Shown: positions 26,842 through 36,957, counted from the first letter of the stretch. The stretch is 64,000 nucleotides of DNA from Brevibacillus_D fluminis_A (GCF_052072235.1 NZ_CM125436.1:1234001-1298000), one strand, 5' to 3'. Notes: generated by a model not told the origin, from the sequence alone. Numbers and translations are program-made.

Positions 26842-28057
26842 CGGAGCGGCAGGGCTGTTTCCGCAGGCGGTGGAAAGCATCGCTGCGGCGGATGTGTTGG
26901 TAGGCGGGGAGCGGCATCTTTCGTTTTTCCCTGACGTCCGCGCTGAAAGAATGCCGCTGAAAACGGGCGTGCTGTCGGCGATTGAAGAGATTCGCAAGCA
27001 GCAGGAAGCCGGGCTGCGCGTCGTTGTGCTGGCATCCGGCGACCCGCTGTTTTACGGAATCGGCGGCCTCCTGGCGAAAAAGCTGGGAGCGGACGCAGTG
27101 CGGATCATCCCGCATTTCAGCAGCGTGCAGCTTGCGTTTTCACGCATGAAGGAAAGCAGCCAGGACGCGCATATCGACAGCGTGCACGGCAGAGCGATCA
27201 CCGGGCTTGCCCAACGGCTGGATGGCAAGGCCAAAGTTGCGCTTTTGACCGACAAGGAAAACACGCCGGCACGCGTGGCGCAATACTTGCTCGATTATGG
27301 CATGGATGAGTATGAAGCGTTTGTCGCCGAGAAACTGGGCAATCCGGATGAGCGCTGCCGCTGGTTTTCGCTCGCGGATTTGGCCCGGACCGAGTGCGAC
27401 CCGCTCAACGTGCTGATTTTGCGCCAGCGCGCAGGGGCCAATCCGCCGCACTGGGGGCTTGGCATCGAGGACGACCAGTTTCAGCAGCGCAAGCCGGACA
27501 AAGGACTGATCACGAAAAAAGAAGTGCGCGTGGTCAGCCTGGCGGAAATGAATTTGAAGCCGGACAGCATCGTCTGGGACATCGGCACGGCGACAGGCTC
27601 GGTGGCGATTGAAGCGGCGCGAATTGCCCGCAACGGCCACGTGTTTGCCGTGGAAAAAAACGAACCCGATCTGGAAAACGCGATCGCTAATGCCAAAAAG
27701 TTCCGCACGGACATCACGTTCGTTCACGCCAAGGCGCCGCAAGGATTGGAGCAATTTCCGGACCCGGACGCCGTGTTTGTCGGCGGAAGCGGCGGCGAGC
27801 TGGCTGAGCTGATCCAGCTGTGTCGCGAGCGGCTGCGTCCGAACGGCCGATTCGTGCTGAATGCGGTCACGATCGAGAATTTGTATGAGGCGATGCAGGC
27901 ATTGAAGGAAGCGGGCTTTGCGACATCGGTGACGATGCTGCAAGTTTCGCGCAGCAAGCCGATTTTGCATTTGACGAGACTAGAGGGGCTGAACCCCGTT
28001 TATGTGATAACCGGAAAAATTCCGGTGGAGGCGGAAAGAGAGGGCGACCTAGCATGA
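26801..28057 (+). CDS. cbiET: CbiET fused C5/C15-methyltransferase and decarboxylase
   Basis: A 418-residue fusion. Residues 1 to about 205 are CbiE, a tetrapyrrole methylase (LASGDPLFYGIGG); residues about 225-405 are CbiT, a class I methyltransferase with the SAM loop DIGTATGSVAIEAAR. Together they methylate C5 and C15 and decarboxylate the C12 acetate. GGGGAGGG precedes the ATG inside cbiD. The fusion is common in Firmicutes. Confidence 0.92.
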   Translation: MEMTVVTVIGIGDDGAAGLFPQAVESIAAADVLVGGERHLSFFPDVRAERMPLKTGVLSAIEEIRKQQEAGLRVVVLASGDPLFYGIGGLLAKKLGADAVRIIPHFSSVQLAFSRMKESSQDAHIDSVHGRAITGLAQRLDGKAKVALLTDKENTPARVAQYLLDYGMDEYEAFVAEKLGNPDERCRWFSLADLARTECDPLNVLILRQRAGANPPHWGLGIEDDQFQQRKPDKGLITKKEVRVVSLAEMNLKPDSIVWDIGTATGSVAIEAARIARNGHVFAVEKNEPDLENAIANAKKFRTDITFVHAKAPQGLEQFPDPDAVFVGGSGGELAELIQLCRERLRPNGRFVLNAVTIENLYEAMQALKEAGFATSVTMLQVSRSKPILHLTRLEGLNPVYVITGKIPVEAEREGDLA

Positions 28058-28776
28058 GTGCAACAGGTACGTTATACGGAGTAGGAATTGGGCCTGGAGA
28101 TCCCGAGCTGATTACGGTGAAGGCGTTCCGCCTGATGAAAGAGGCGGATGTGATCGCGTATCCGAGCAAGCGGTCCGGGGCGAAAAGCTATGCGCTGTCC
28201 ATCGTCGAGCAGTATACGAACGGTCTTGGCAAAGAGATGCTCGGCTTGATTTTTCCGATGACAAAAGACGCGTCCGTCCTGAACAAGCAATGGACGAAAA
28301 CGGTCGAGCAAGTGTACGCCAAGCTGGCAGCGGGCAAAAACGTCGTGTTCGTCACCGAGGGCGACCCGAATCTGTATAGCACGTTTATCCATATGGCACG
28401 CCAGATGAACGCGCTTCATCCCGAGGTGCCGATCGTGACGGTGCCAGGCATCTCCTCGGTGCTCGGCGCTGCGGCGCAATTGGGCGTGCCGCTGGCAGAC
28501 GGCGACGAGCAGGTGGCGATTGTGCCTGCCACCGATGACCGGGAGGCGATGCGTCAAGTGCTCGAAGCCAATGACACGGTGATTATCCTCAAAGTGGCGA
28601 AGGTGCTCGATATGGTGCTCGAGCTGCTCCATGAGCTGGAGCTTGTCGATGCGGCGTCCGTCGTCACCAAGGTCACGTCCGGCGAAGAGTCGATTTGGCG
28701 CGATGTGCGACGGTTGAAAGGCCAGGAGCTGGAATACTTGACCTTGATGGTCGTGCGCAAAGGGGGCGCAGCCTGA
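28054..28776 (+). CDS. cbiL: Cobalt-factor II C20-methyltransferase
   Basis: A 240-residue tetrapyrrole methylase. GVGIGPGDPELITVKAFRLM near the start is the CbiL/CobI signature and TEGDPNLYST (about residues 103-112) is in the SAM pocket. It adds the C20 methyl group. It overlaps cbiET by four bases and cbiF by one (TGATG). Confidence 0.92.
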   Translation: MSATGTLYGVGIGPGDPELITVKAFRLMKEADVIAYPSKRSGAKSYALSIVEQYTNGLGKEMLGLIFPMTKDASVLNKQWTKTVEQVYAKLAAGKNVVFVTEGDPNLYSTFIHMARQMNALHPEVPIVTVPGISSVLGAAAQLGVPLADGDEQVAIVPATDDREAMRQVLEANDTVIILKVAKVLDMVLELLHELELVDAASVVTKVTSGEESIWRDVRRLKGQELEYLTLMVVRKGGAA

Positions 28777-29570
28777 TGGAAAAGCTGCTGCCGCAAGTCT
28801 ATATCGTCGGGGCTGGGCCGGGCGACCCGGATTTGATCACCGTCAAAGGCTTGCGCATTTTGCAAAATGCCGATGTCGTCATCTACACCGACTCGCTGGT
28901 CAATGACGAGCTGATCGCGCGCGCTCGCCCGGACGCCGAGGTGTTGAAAAGCGCCGGCATGGCGCTCGACGAAATGGTGGCGATCATGGTCGACCGCGTG
29001 CAGGCTGGCAAAAGCGTCGCGCGCGTACATACGGGCGATCCATCGGTGTATGGCGCGATTTTGGAGCAAATGGTGCTGCTGAAGCAGGCAAAAGTCGCGT
29101 TCACGATCATCCCGGGCGTTAGCTCGGTGTTTGCGGCAGCGGCTGCCTTGCAGGCCGAGCTGACCGTGCCCGAATTGACCCAGACGCTGATTTTGACCCG
29201 GGCGGAAGGACGGACGCCTGTGCCGGAGCGGGAAAAGCTGGCCGATCTGGCGAGCCATCATGCAACCATCGCCTTGTATTTGAGCGCGACCTTGACCAAA
29301 AAGGTGGTAAACGAACTTTTGTCCGCAGGATGGAGCGAGGATACACCTGTTGCGGTGGTGCAGCGTGCGTCCTGGCCGGATGAAAAAATCGTGCGCACGA
29401 CCTTGAAATCGCTCGACGCCGACATGGCAGCCAACGGCATCCGCAACCACGCGATGATTTTGGCAGGATGGGCGCTTGATCCGACCCTCCATGACACATC
29501 GGAGCACCGATCGAAGCTTTATGACAAGGAGTTCACCCACCGTTTTCGCAAGGGAGTGAAGCAGTCGTGA
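28776..29570 (+). CDS. cbiF: Cobalt-precorrin-4 C11-methyltransferase
   Basis: A 264-residue tetrapyrrole methylase opening with VYIVGAGPGDPDLITVKGL and HTGDPSVYGA (about residues 86-95), typical of CbiF/CobM. The start ATG shares one base with the cbiL stop; a longer in-frame extension would overlap cbiL heavily and is rejected. Confidence 0.92.
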   Translation: MEKLLPQVYIVGAGPGDPDLITVKGLRILQNADVVIYTDSLVNDELIARARPDAEVLKSAGMALDEMVAIMVDRVQAGKSVARVHTGDPSVYGAILEQMVLLKQAKVAFTIIPGVSSVFAAAAALQAELTVPELTQTLILTRAEGRTPVPEREKLADLASHHATIALYLSATLTKKVVNELLSAGWSEDTPVAVVQRASWPDEKIVRTTLKSLDADMAANGIRNHAMILAGWALDPTLHDTSEHRSKLYDKEFTHRFRKGVKQS

Positions 29571-30685
29571 GCATCGTCGCCAACCCGCACAAGAAACCGT
29601 ACGCGATCATCTCTATCACCAAGCATGGCGTCGAGATGGCACGCAAGCTGCTGCGCGATCTGCCTGGCAGCGACTTGTACTACATGAGCAAATTTACGCA
29701 GGGAGATGAGGAAGAAAAGGGAATCCGCACCTTCGAAGGCTCGGTGCGCCTTTTGTTTCCTGACTTTTTCCGCGAATATACAGGGCTGATCGTCTTCATC
29801 TCGCTCGGTGCCGTCGTGCGGATGATCGCTCCGGTTTTGAAAGATAAAAAAGTCGATCCGGCCGTTGTCGTCATCGACGATCGCGGGGACCATGCGATCA
29901 GCGTGCTTTCCGGCCATCTCGGCGGGGCGAACGAACTGACCCGCGAGGTTGCCCGCCTGATCGGCGCCAATCCGGTGATCACCACAGCTTCGGATGTGCA
30001 GCAAACGATTCCCGTCGATCTGTTCGGCCGTTCTTTCGGTTGGGAGCTGGACTCGTTTGAAAAAGCGACGCCGGTCAGCGCCAGCGTGGTCAATGAGGAA
30101 GAAATCGCTGTGATTCAGGAGGTCGGGGAGCGCAACTGGTGGCAGTATCCCGACAAGCCGATCCCGGCGCACATCAAACGCTACGATTCATTCGCGGCAG
30201 CCTGGAATGCGACGTTCCAGGCGGCGCTGGTCGTGACGCACCGCTTGCTCACGCCGGAGGAGACGGAGCGGTTCCTTGGCAACGGCGTCGTGTACCGCCC
30301 GAAAACAATCGTCATCGGCATCGGCTGCAACCGCGGCACGTCCGCAGCCGAGATCGAATCGGTCATTACGCAAACCTTGCTGGAACAAAACCTCTCGATC
30401 AAAAGCGTCCGCACGCTGGCGACGATCAACATCAAGGCGGATGAGGAAGGTCTGTTGGCCGTGTGTGAAAAATACGGCTGGCCGCTGGCCACCTATACGC
30501 CTGACGAGCTGAATGAAATGCCGATGAGCGAAAAATCGGATACGGTGTTCCGCTTCACCGGCGCTTACGGGGTGAGCGAGCCTGCTGCCTTGCGTGCGGC
30601 ACAGGCCGACAAGCCGCTATTGACGAAGAAAAAATCGGGCAATGTAACGATCTCGCTCGCAATCTGGCAAGGGGAGGGGACATGA
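29567..30685 (+). CDS. cbiG: Cobalt-precorrin-5A hydrolase
   Basis: A 372-residue CbiG that opens the delta-lactone and releases the C20 fragment as acetaldehyde. The N-terminal domain has SLGAVVR and SGHLGGANELTR; the C-terminal domain has GIGCNRGTSAAEIE (about residues 250-263). Start is GTG overlapping cbiF by four bases. Confidence 0.92.
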   Translation: MSIVANPHKKPYAIISITKHGVEMARKLLRDLPGSDLYYMSKFTQGDEEEKGIRTFEGSVRLLFPDFFREYTGLIVFISLGAVVRMIAPVLKDKKVDPAVVVIDDRGDHAISVLSGHLGGANELTREVARLIGANPVITTASDVQQTIPVDLFGRSFGWELDSFEKATPVSASVVNEEEIAVIQEVGERNWWQYPDKPIPAHIKRYDSFAAAWNATFQAALVVTHRLLTPEETERFLGNGVVYRPKTIVIGIGCNRGTSAAEIESVITQTLLEQNLSIKSVRTLATINIKADEEGLLAVCEKYGWPLATYTPDELNEMPMSEKSDTVFRFTGAYGVSEPAALRAAQADKPLLTKKKSGNVTISLAIWQGEGT

Positions 30686-32100
30686 TGAGGATGGCTGCGA
30701 CACGACCCCGCATCGTGCTGGGCGGCACCAGCAGCGGTGCGGGAAAAACGACGCTGACCGTCGGACTGATGGCGGCGCTGGCCAAGCGCGGCATGACGGT
30801 GCAAGGCTTCAAGGTTGGTCCGGATTACATCGATCCGACGTTTCACACCGCCGCGACGGGACGGATTTCACGCAACCTTGATACGTGGATGATGGAACCG
30901 ACATCGATGAAGGAGATTTTTTGGCGGGCGAGCGAGGGAGCGGACATCAGCCTGATCGAGGGCGTGATGGGCTTCTACGACGGCAAAGACCCGAAAAGCA
31001 ACCGTGGCAGCACCGCAGAGATCGGGATGCTGCTGGATGCGCCGGTTATTCTGGTCGTCGACATCAAGGCGATGGCACGCAGTGCGGCTGCGATCGTCAA
31101 AGGCTTCCAGCTGCTCGAACCAGCTGTCAACATCGCCGGGGTGATCGCCAACCGTGCAGGGAGCGCCAACCATTTTCAACTAGTGAAAACCGCGATCGAG
31201 CAAGAGTGCGGCGTGCCGGTTATCGGTTATTTGCCGCATGATCCGGCGATTACGGCACCGGAGCGGCATCTCGGCCTGGTGCCAGCGGTTGAGCGGGGCG
31301 AATTGCAGCCTTGGCTTGACTTGCTGGCGGAAAAAGTCGCGGCGACGGTCGATCTGGACCAGCTTCTGGCCTTGACCGACCAGCATGCTTCCTTTGACAA
31401 ACCGGAACCGCTCTTGTTTAAAAAACGCGAAAATGCGAGCCAAGAACCGGTGACAATTGCGGTTGCGCGCGACTCGGCCTTTCATTTTTACTACCAGGAA
31501 AATTTTGAACTGTTGGAAGCGCACGGCGCCAAGCTGCACTTTTTCAGCCCGCTCGCAGGCGAATTGCCTCCGGCCGATGCCGACGGCCTGTACATCGGCG
31601 GCGGGTTTCCCGAGGAGTTCGCCGCACGGCTGGAGGCGCAAGCAGACGTCCGGCACGCGCTGAAATCGATGATCGAAGGCGGTTTGCCAACGTTCGCGGA
31701 ATGCGGCGGCTACATGTTTTTGTGCGAGGCGATCCACGATCGCGCGGGCAATCGCCATGAAATGCTCGGCATCGTCAAAAACGAGGTCAAAATGCAGACG
31801 AAGCTCGCGGCGCTTGGCTATCGCGAGGCGGTTGCGCTGACCGACAGCATTTTGCTTGCGGCTGGAGAGACGGCACGCGGCCACGAGTTCCATTACTCGT
31901 CGCTGGTGCATGAGCTGGCACGCGACCATGCCTATGAGGTGAGCGGGCTGCGAGGACGAAAAAAAGAAGGCTTTGCACAAGGCAACGTGCTGGCAGGCTA
32001 TACGCATTTGCATTTTGCCTCCAATCCCGGAATGGTCCAGCGCTGGCTCACCCATTGCCGCGAATGGAAACGGACGCGAGAGGAGCGTGCGACGGTATGA
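30682..32100 (+). CDS. cbiA: Cobyrinic acid a,c-diamide synthase
   Basis: A 472-residue glutamine-dependent amidating enzyme. The N-terminal ATPase half has GGTSSGAGKTT (about residues 14-24) and GVMGFYDG; the C-terminal half is a GATase with the nucleophile in ECGGYMFL (about residue 333). It amidates side chains a and c using ATP and glutamine. It overlaps cbiG by four bases. Confidence 0.93.
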   Translation: MMRMAATRPRIVLGGTSSGAGKTTLTVGLMAALAKRGMTVQGFKVGPDYIDPTFHTAATGRISRNLDTWMMEPTSMKEIFWRASEGADISLIEGVMGFYDGKDPKSNRGSTAEIGMLLDAPVILVVDIKAMARSAAAIVKGFQLLEPAVNIAGVIANRAGSANHFQLVKTAIEQECGVPVIGYLPHDPAITAPERHLGLVPAVERGELQPWLDLLAEKVAATVDLDQLLALTDQHASFDKPEPLLFKKRENASQEPVTIAVARDSAFHFYYQENFELLEAHGAKLHFFSPLAGELPPADADGLYIGGGFPEEFAARLEAQADVRHALKSMIEGGLPTFAECGGYMFLCEAIHDRAGNRHEMLGIVKNEVKMQTKLAALGYREAVALTDSILLAAGETARGHEFHYSSLVHELARDHAYEVSGLRGRKKEGFAQGNVLAGYTHLHFASNPGMVQRWLTHCREWKRTREERATV

Positions 32101-32654
32101 GCGCAAGCGAAGGGAAAGCAGGCAGAAGAGGGTTGTTTCTGGTTTACACCGGAGATGGCAAAGGGAAGACGACCGCTTCGCTCGGCGTAACCTTGCGGGC
32201 GATCGGACGGGGGATGAACGTGCGGATTTTGCAGTTCATCAAATCGCCGGAGCGCACTTATGGAGAGGCGCTGGCGCTAAAGCGGCTGGGCGTGGAGATG
32301 GAGCAATTGGGCATCGGCTTCACCTGGACGAAAACGCCGGAAGAGCATCGCGCGGCATTGCAGCGCGCCTGGCAAATCGCCAAGGGGGCGCTGGCTGATC
32401 CGACACTCGACCTTTTGGTGCTCGATGAGCTGAACAATGCGCTCGCCATCTCCAAATTTCCCATCGATGATGTGCTGCCGCTCGCTGAAGTGGTCGAGGC
32501 GATCCGCAATCGTCCGGCACACATGCATCTGGTGGTGACGGGGCGCAGCGCAACCGAAGAGCTATTGGCGCTGGCCGATTTGATCTCGACGATCGAGCCG
32601 ACCAAGCATTACTACGAGGAAGGCATCGGTGCGGTCAAAGGGCTGGAATTTTAG
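32097..32654 (+). CDS. btuR: Cob(I)alamin adenosyltransferase, CobO/BtuR type
   Basis: A 185-residue CobO/BtuR-family enzyme that adds the upper 5'-deoxyadenosyl ligand. VYTGDGKGKTTASLG carries the modified P-loop (about residues 16-30) and LDLLVLDELNNAL the acidic motif. It overlaps cbiA by four bases. Confidence 0.93.
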   Translation: MSASEGKAGRRGLFLVYTGDGKGKTTASLGVTLRAIGRGMNVRILQFIKSPERTYGEALALKRLGVEMEQLGIGFTWTKTPEEHRAALQRAWQIAKGALADPTLDLLVLDELNNALAISKFPIDDVLPLAEVVEAIRNRPAHMHLVVTGRSATEELLALADLISTIEPTKHYYEEGIGAVKGLEF

Positions 32655-32673
32655 CGGAAAGGAGGATCCGGCA

Positions 32674-34197
32674 ATGAAAGCTCGCGCCATCATGGTGCAA
32701 GGAACGTCATCCGACGCGGGAAAAAGCATGCTGGCAACAGCGCTATGCCGCATTTTTGCCAATCAAGGCTTCAAGGTGGCACCGTTCAAGTCGCAAAACA
32801 TGGCGCTCAATTCCTATGTCACCAAGTCGGGCGGAGAGATCGGCCGGGCGCAGGGCGTGCAGGCGGAAGCGGCGCGGATTGAGCCGACGACCGATATGAA
32901 CCCGATTTTGCTCAAACCGAAGCAGGATATGGTGGCGGAGATGATCGTCCATGGCAAGCGTTTTGCCGATCTCGATGCCAGCGACTATCGGGCAAGCTAC
33001 GTGCGGCAAGCGATGCCGTTTGTTCGTGAATCGTACGAACGGCTGGCAGCCGAGTACGATGTGCTGGTGATCGAGGGAGCGGGCAGCCCTGCGGAGATCA
33101 ATTTGCGCGACCGGGATATCGCCAACATGCGGATCGCCGAGCTGGCTGATGCGGCGGTCATTTTGGTGGCTGACATCGAGCGCGGCGGCGTGTTTGCGAG
33201 CATCATCGGCACGCTGGCGCTTTTGACGGAAGAAGAGCGCAAGCGGATCAAAGGCTTTGTGATCAACAAATTTCGCGGGCGCCGCGAACTCTTGGACGAT
33301 GGCATCGCTTGGCTGGAGCAGGAGACCGGCATTCCGGTGCTGGCGGTCCTTCCTTATTTCGACGTCGGGATCGATGCGGAGGATTCGCTTGCGCTCGCCT
33401 CGCTGCGCTTCAAGCGGCCGCGTTCCGACGAGTTTTCCATCGACATCGCAATTTTGCGTTTGCCGCGCATATCCAACTTTACCGACTTCGACCCGCTGTT
33501 CGACGAGCCGGAAGCCGGTGTCCGCTATGTGCGGCACGCAGGCGAGCTGGGCACGCCTGACCTTCTGATCATCCCGGGCACCAAAAACACGCTCGATGAT
33601 CTCAATTGGTTGCGCGGTGCCGGGTTTGAACAACCGATCCGCTCGCTGCATGCAAAAGGGACGCAAATCATCGGGATATGCGGCGGTTATCAGATGCTGG
33701 GTGAACGGCTGTTTGATCCGGATGGCGTGGAAAATGGTCAATCGGAGGCGGCTGGCTTGGGCTTTTTGCCGATCGATACCGTGTTTCAGGCGGAAAAGAA
33801 AACGGTGCAGATGACTGGCAGATTGATAGCTGCATGGGAAGATGCAAGCGAACTGAAAGGCTACGAAATCCATCTCGGTATCTCCACCATGACTGGGCCT
33901 GCACAACCGTTCCTGCAATTGGCGGATGGCCGTTTGGATGGGGCGGTGTCGGCGGATGGGCAAGTATTCGGCACGTATTTGCACGGCTTGTTCCACAACC
34001 GTTCGTTTACACGGGAGCTTTGCAATCGGCTGCGTGTGAAAAAAGGACTCGACCCGCTGGCTGGCAGCGTGCTGACGGAAGCGGACCGGCGGGAGGAAGC
34101 GTACGAAGGGCTGGCGCGCCATGTCGCGGAGCATATGGACATGGAGAAGGTGTACCAACTGCTCAATGTCAAAGAAACTGGGGGAGTGAAGGTATGA
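32674..34197 (+). CDS. cbiP: Adenosylcobyric acid synthase
   Basis: A 507-residue CbiP/CobQ enzyme that amidates side chains b, d, e and g. The opening MVQGTSSDAGKSMLATALCR is the P-loop-like ATPase signature, and the C-terminal amidotransferase nucleophile is in GICGGYQMLG (about residue 334). AAAGGAGG sets the ATG at 32674. It overlaps cbiM by four bases, linking synthesis to cobalt uptake. Confidence 0.93.
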   Translation: MKARAIMVQGTSSDAGKSMLATALCRIFANQGFKVAPFKSQNMALNSYVTKSGGEIGRAQGVQAEAARIEPTTDMNPILLKPKQDMVAEMIVHGKRFADLDASDYRASYVRQAMPFVRESYERLAAEYDVLVIEGAGSPAEINLRDRDIANMRIAELADAAVILVADIERGGVFASIIGTLALLTEEERKRIKGFVINKFRGRRELLDDGIAWLEQETGIPVLAVLPYFDVGIDAEDSLALASLRFKRPRSDEFSIDIAILRLPRISNFTDFDPLFDEPEAGVRYVRHAGELGTPDLLIIPGTKNTLDDLNWLRGAGFEQPIRSLHAKGTQIIGICGGYQMLGERLFDPDGVENGQSEAAGLGFLPIDTVFQAEKKTVQMTGRLIAAWEDASELKGYEIHLGISTMTGPAQPFLQLADGRLDGAVSADGQVFGTYLHGLFHNRSFTRELCNRLRVKKGLDPLAGSVLTEADRREEAYEGLARHVAEHMDMEKVYQLLNVKETGGVKV

Positions 34198-34952
34198 ACA
34201 AAAATCGGCTGATGGCAACAGGGCTGCTCGTTGCGGCATTTACGCTGTATTTCACGCTGAACGTACCGGAAACCGGCTACGCCATGCACATCATGGAAGG
34301 GTTTTTGCCGGCAGGCTGGGCGATTTTTTGGTGGGTTGTCTTTTTGCCATTTTTCCTGTATGGATTGCGGTCGATCAGCAAGATCGTCAAGGAAAATCCG
34401 GAGCTTAAGCTGTTGCTCGGTTTGTCGGGCGCATTCACGTTTGTCCTTTCCGCATTAAAGATGCCGTCGGTGACAGGAAGCAGCTCCCATCCAACCGGAA
34501 CGGGACTTGGAGCGGTGCTGTTCGGCCCGACCGCCATGACGGTTTTGGGCAGCTTTGTCCTGTTATTCCAGGCGCTTCTCCTGGCGCATGGCGGTTTGAC
34601 CACGCTCGGAGCAAACGCGGTTTCCATGGCAGTCGTCGGACCGTTTGTGGCGTATGGAATTTTCCGCTTGAACACGCGCTTGGGCGGCGGCGAGCGCTTG
34701 GGCATCTTTTTGGCTGCGGCGCTGGCTGACCTGGCTACCTATGTCGTGACCTCGATCCAACTGGCATTGGCGTTCCCAGCAGAAACAGGTGGAGTCATGG
34801 CGTCCTTTTTGAAATTCGCTGGTATTTTTGCAGTCACACAAGTGCCGCTGGCGATCAGCGAAGGGCTTCTGACCGTTATCGTCTGGAACTTCCTGAAAGC
34901 GTACAATGCGCATGAGTTAAAGCAGCTGAAACTGGTCAAACAGGAGGGATAA
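34194..34952 (+). CDS. cbiM: Cobalt ECF transporter substrate-capture protein
   Basis: A 252-residue membrane protein. After a signal-like first segment comes AMHIMEGFLPAGW; in this family the mature N-terminal Met-His loops into the metal site, so cleavage after Ala is expected at about residue 29. Six further hydrophobic helices follow. It binds Co2+ and works with CbiN, CbiQ and CbiO encoded next. Confidence 0.93.
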   Translation: MNKNRLMATGLLVAAFTLYFTLNVPETGYAMHIMEGFLPAGWAIFWWVVFLPFFLYGLRSISKIVKENPELKLLLGLSGAFTFVLSALKMPSVTGSSSHPTGTGLGAVLFGPTAMTVLGSFVLLFQALLLAHGGLTTLGANAVSMAVVGPFVAYGIFRLNTRLGGGERLGIFLAAALADLATYVVTSIQLALAFPAETGGVMASFLKFAGIFAVTQVPLAISEGLLTVIVWNFLKAYNAHELKQLKLVKQEG

Positions 34953-34955
34953 GCG

Positions 34956-35261
34956 ATGAAAATGGCAAAAATGAATCTCCTTTTGTTCTTCTTCGTGGTC
35001 GCATTGGTTGTGCTTCCGTTGCTTTTTGTCAAAAACTCCGAATTTGGCGGGGCTGACGGCAAGGCGGAAGAGGCCATCCAGGAAATCAATCCGAACTATG
35101 AGCCATGGTTCCAGCCGCTGATTGAACCGCCGGGCGGCGAAACAGAAAGCTTGCTGTTTGCCGTGCAAGCCGCGATCGGCGCAGGAATCGTCGGCTATGC
35201 GGTCGGGTTGTACCGGGGCCGTTCCCGCAAGCAGGCCGCCGTCGAGGAGAAACGCATGTGA
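34956..35261 (+). CDS. cbiN: Cobalt ECF transporter auxiliary protein
   Basis: A 101-residue protein with two hydrophobic helices (about 5-24 and 65-85) joined by an extracytoplasmic loop containing PNYEPWFQPL, the CbiN hallmark. It assists loading of cobalt onto CbiM. It overlaps cbiQ by four bases. Confidence 0.93.
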   Translation: MKMAKMNLLLFFFVVALVVLPLLFVKNSEFGGADGKAEEAIQEINPNYEPWFQPLIEPPGGETESLLFAVQAAIGAGIVGYAVGLYRGRSRKQAAVEEKRM

Positions 35262-36049
35262 GCATGCAAATTGACACGCTGGCGTATGGCAATCGGCTGA
35301 GACACCTGCCACCTGGACAAAAAGTGCTGTTCGCCTGTGTGCTGCTTGTGCTGGTGCTGGCAGGACAACCGCTTGTTCAATGGTCGATCACAGCCTGGAT
35401 CAGCTTGTGGATCGTGGCCTATGCCAACATCCCGTTTTCGTTTTATGCGAAGATGGTAGCGGTCGCATCCTTGTTTCTCTTTGCGAGCTTGCCAGCCCTT
35501 CTGGTCGAAATCACGGCTGCGAGCCATCTTCCCGCGAATTCGCTTTATGCAATCCACGTTTCAGCATGGGCCGTTTATTTGAGCAAGGCCGGTCTGGAAA
35601 AAGCCGTCATTCTCTTCTCGCGCTCGATCGCTTCGTTTGCCTGCCTGTCGTTCATCCTGCTGACGGTCCCGTTTGCGGAAATGATGCTGGTACTCAAACG
35701 ATTGCGCGTCCCGACGCTCATCTGCGAGCTTTTGATGGTCATGTACCGGTTTGTTTTCGTGATTTGGGAAGCGGCGGCACAGCTGTATGTGGGGCAGCAG
35801 GCGCGGGGCGGCTACAGCGGCATCCGTGCCGGACTGAAAGATGCTGGCATGCTCGTGCGAATGCTGTTCGTCCGCACCATGCAGCGTTACCGGCAGCTGT
35901 CCATCGGGCTTGCGGCGCGCGGGTTTCAGGGAGAGTTGCACGTCCTGTCATTGACGCAGTACGAACGGTCGGTCCGCCATGAAGCGGAGGCCGTGCTGGG
36001 AGTCGTATTGCTGGCAGGGATGGAACTATGGATGGGGGGCTATTTATGA
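35258..36049 (+). CDS. cbiQ: Cobalt ECF transporter transmembrane coupling protein
   Basis: A 263-residue EcfT-type protein with about five hydrophobic helices. The coupling helices that touch the ATPase carry QQARGGYSG and the 'AARGF' motif (IGLAARGFQG). GTG start overlaps the cbiN stop; ATG at 35264 is an alternative. Confidence 0.9.
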   Translation: MSMQIDTLAYGNRLRHLPPGQKVLFACVLLVLVLAGQPLVQWSITAWISLWIVAYANIPFSFYAKMVAVASLFLFASLPALLVEITAASHLPANSLYAIHVSAWAVYLSKAGLEKAVILFSRSIASFACLSFILLTVPFAEMMLVLKRLRVPTLICELLMVMYRFVFVIWEAAAQLYVGQQARGGYSGIRAGLKDAGMLVRMLFVRTMQRYRQLSIGLAARGFQGELHVLSLTQYERSVRHEAEAVLGVVLLAGMELWMGGYL

Positions 36050-36933
36050 CAACGACAACGCTGCTGCAAGCGACAGGTCTGCATTATACGTATCCGGGGG
36101 CAAAAGAGCCGGCGATCCGCGATTTGACGCTCTCGGTTCCGGCAGGCAAAAAAAGCGTGCTGCTCGGCCGCAACGGCTGTGGCAAATCGACGCTGTTCCT
36201 TGCGGCGAACGGCTTATGCCGGCCGGACGCGGGGACGGTTTTTTGGCGGGGAAAACCCGTAGCCTATGACCGACGTTCGCTCCTGGCATTGCGCCGGGAC
36301 GTGGGACTGGTGTTGCAAGACCCGGAGCAACAGCTGGTCGCCGGGACGGTCGCCGAGGACATATCGTACGGCTTGTGCAATCAAGGGCTGCCGGATTATG
36401 AAGTGAAGGAAAAGGTGCAGGCGGCGCTTGAGCGGTTTCAGCTGACCGAGCTTGCGGACCGACCGCTGCATCAGCTGAGCCTTGGGCAAAAAAAACGCGT
36501 CTCGCTGGCCGGCGTCATGGTGCTCTCCCCGCAGCTGCTGCTGCTCGACGAGCCGACCGCCTACCTCGACCCGTCACAGACACGGCGCCTGATCGAAGAA
36601 CTCGAACAAATTCATCAGGCAGGCACCGCCATTTTGATGGCGACGCACGACCTCGAGCTGGCCTGGAGCTGGGCGGACTGGGTATTCGTGATGGAAAACG
36701 GACGGCTGGTCATGCAAGGTGAGCCGCATGAGGTGTTGGTCTCGGCGGAAGAGTTGAAGGCGCTGCAGCTCGGGGTGCCGCAGATGGTAGCTCTATGGCA
36801 GGCGCTGCCGGATCGATGGAAAGAGCAGATGACGGATTGTGATATTCCACGCAGTATTGATGAATGGCGGGCACAGCTTGCTGTGTTTGATAGCAGAAAG
36901 AATGAAGAACCTGGTTATCTCCTGGAGCGATAG
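36046..36933 (+). CDS. cbiO: Cobalt ECF transporter ATPase
   Basis: A 295-residue ATPase powering CbiMNQ. Walker A LGRNGCGKST, the Q-loop near LVLQDPEQQ, signature LSLGQKKRVS and Walker B LLLDEPTAYLD are all visible. The ATG at 36046 overlaps the cbiQ stop by four bases and has GGGGGG before it. Last gene of the operon. Confidence 0.94.
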   Translation: MTTTTLLQATGLHYTYPGAKEPAIRDLTLSVPAGKKSVLLGRNGCGKSTLFLAANGLCRPDAGTVFWRGKPVAYDRRSLLALRRDVGLVLQDPEQQLVAGTVAEDISYGLCNQGLPDYEVKEKVQAALERFQLTELADRPLHQLSLGQKKRVSLAGVMVLSPQLLLLDEPTAYLDPSQTRRLIEELEQIHQAGTAILMATHDLELAWSWADWVFVMENGRLVMQGEPHEVLVSAEELKALQLGVPQMVALWQALPDRWKEQMTDCDIPRSIDEWRAQLAVFDSRKNEEPGYLLER

Positions 36934-36957
36934 GGGAGTGCCGGGTTTTTGTTTTAG
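36907..36957 (+). terminator. Probable terminator of the cobalamin operon
   Basis: CCTGG-TATCTCC near the cbiO stop can pair with GGGGA-CCGGG, followed by TTTTTGTTTT. The stem is imperfect and overlaps the coding end. Bases 36958-37110 show no gene. Confidence 0.5.
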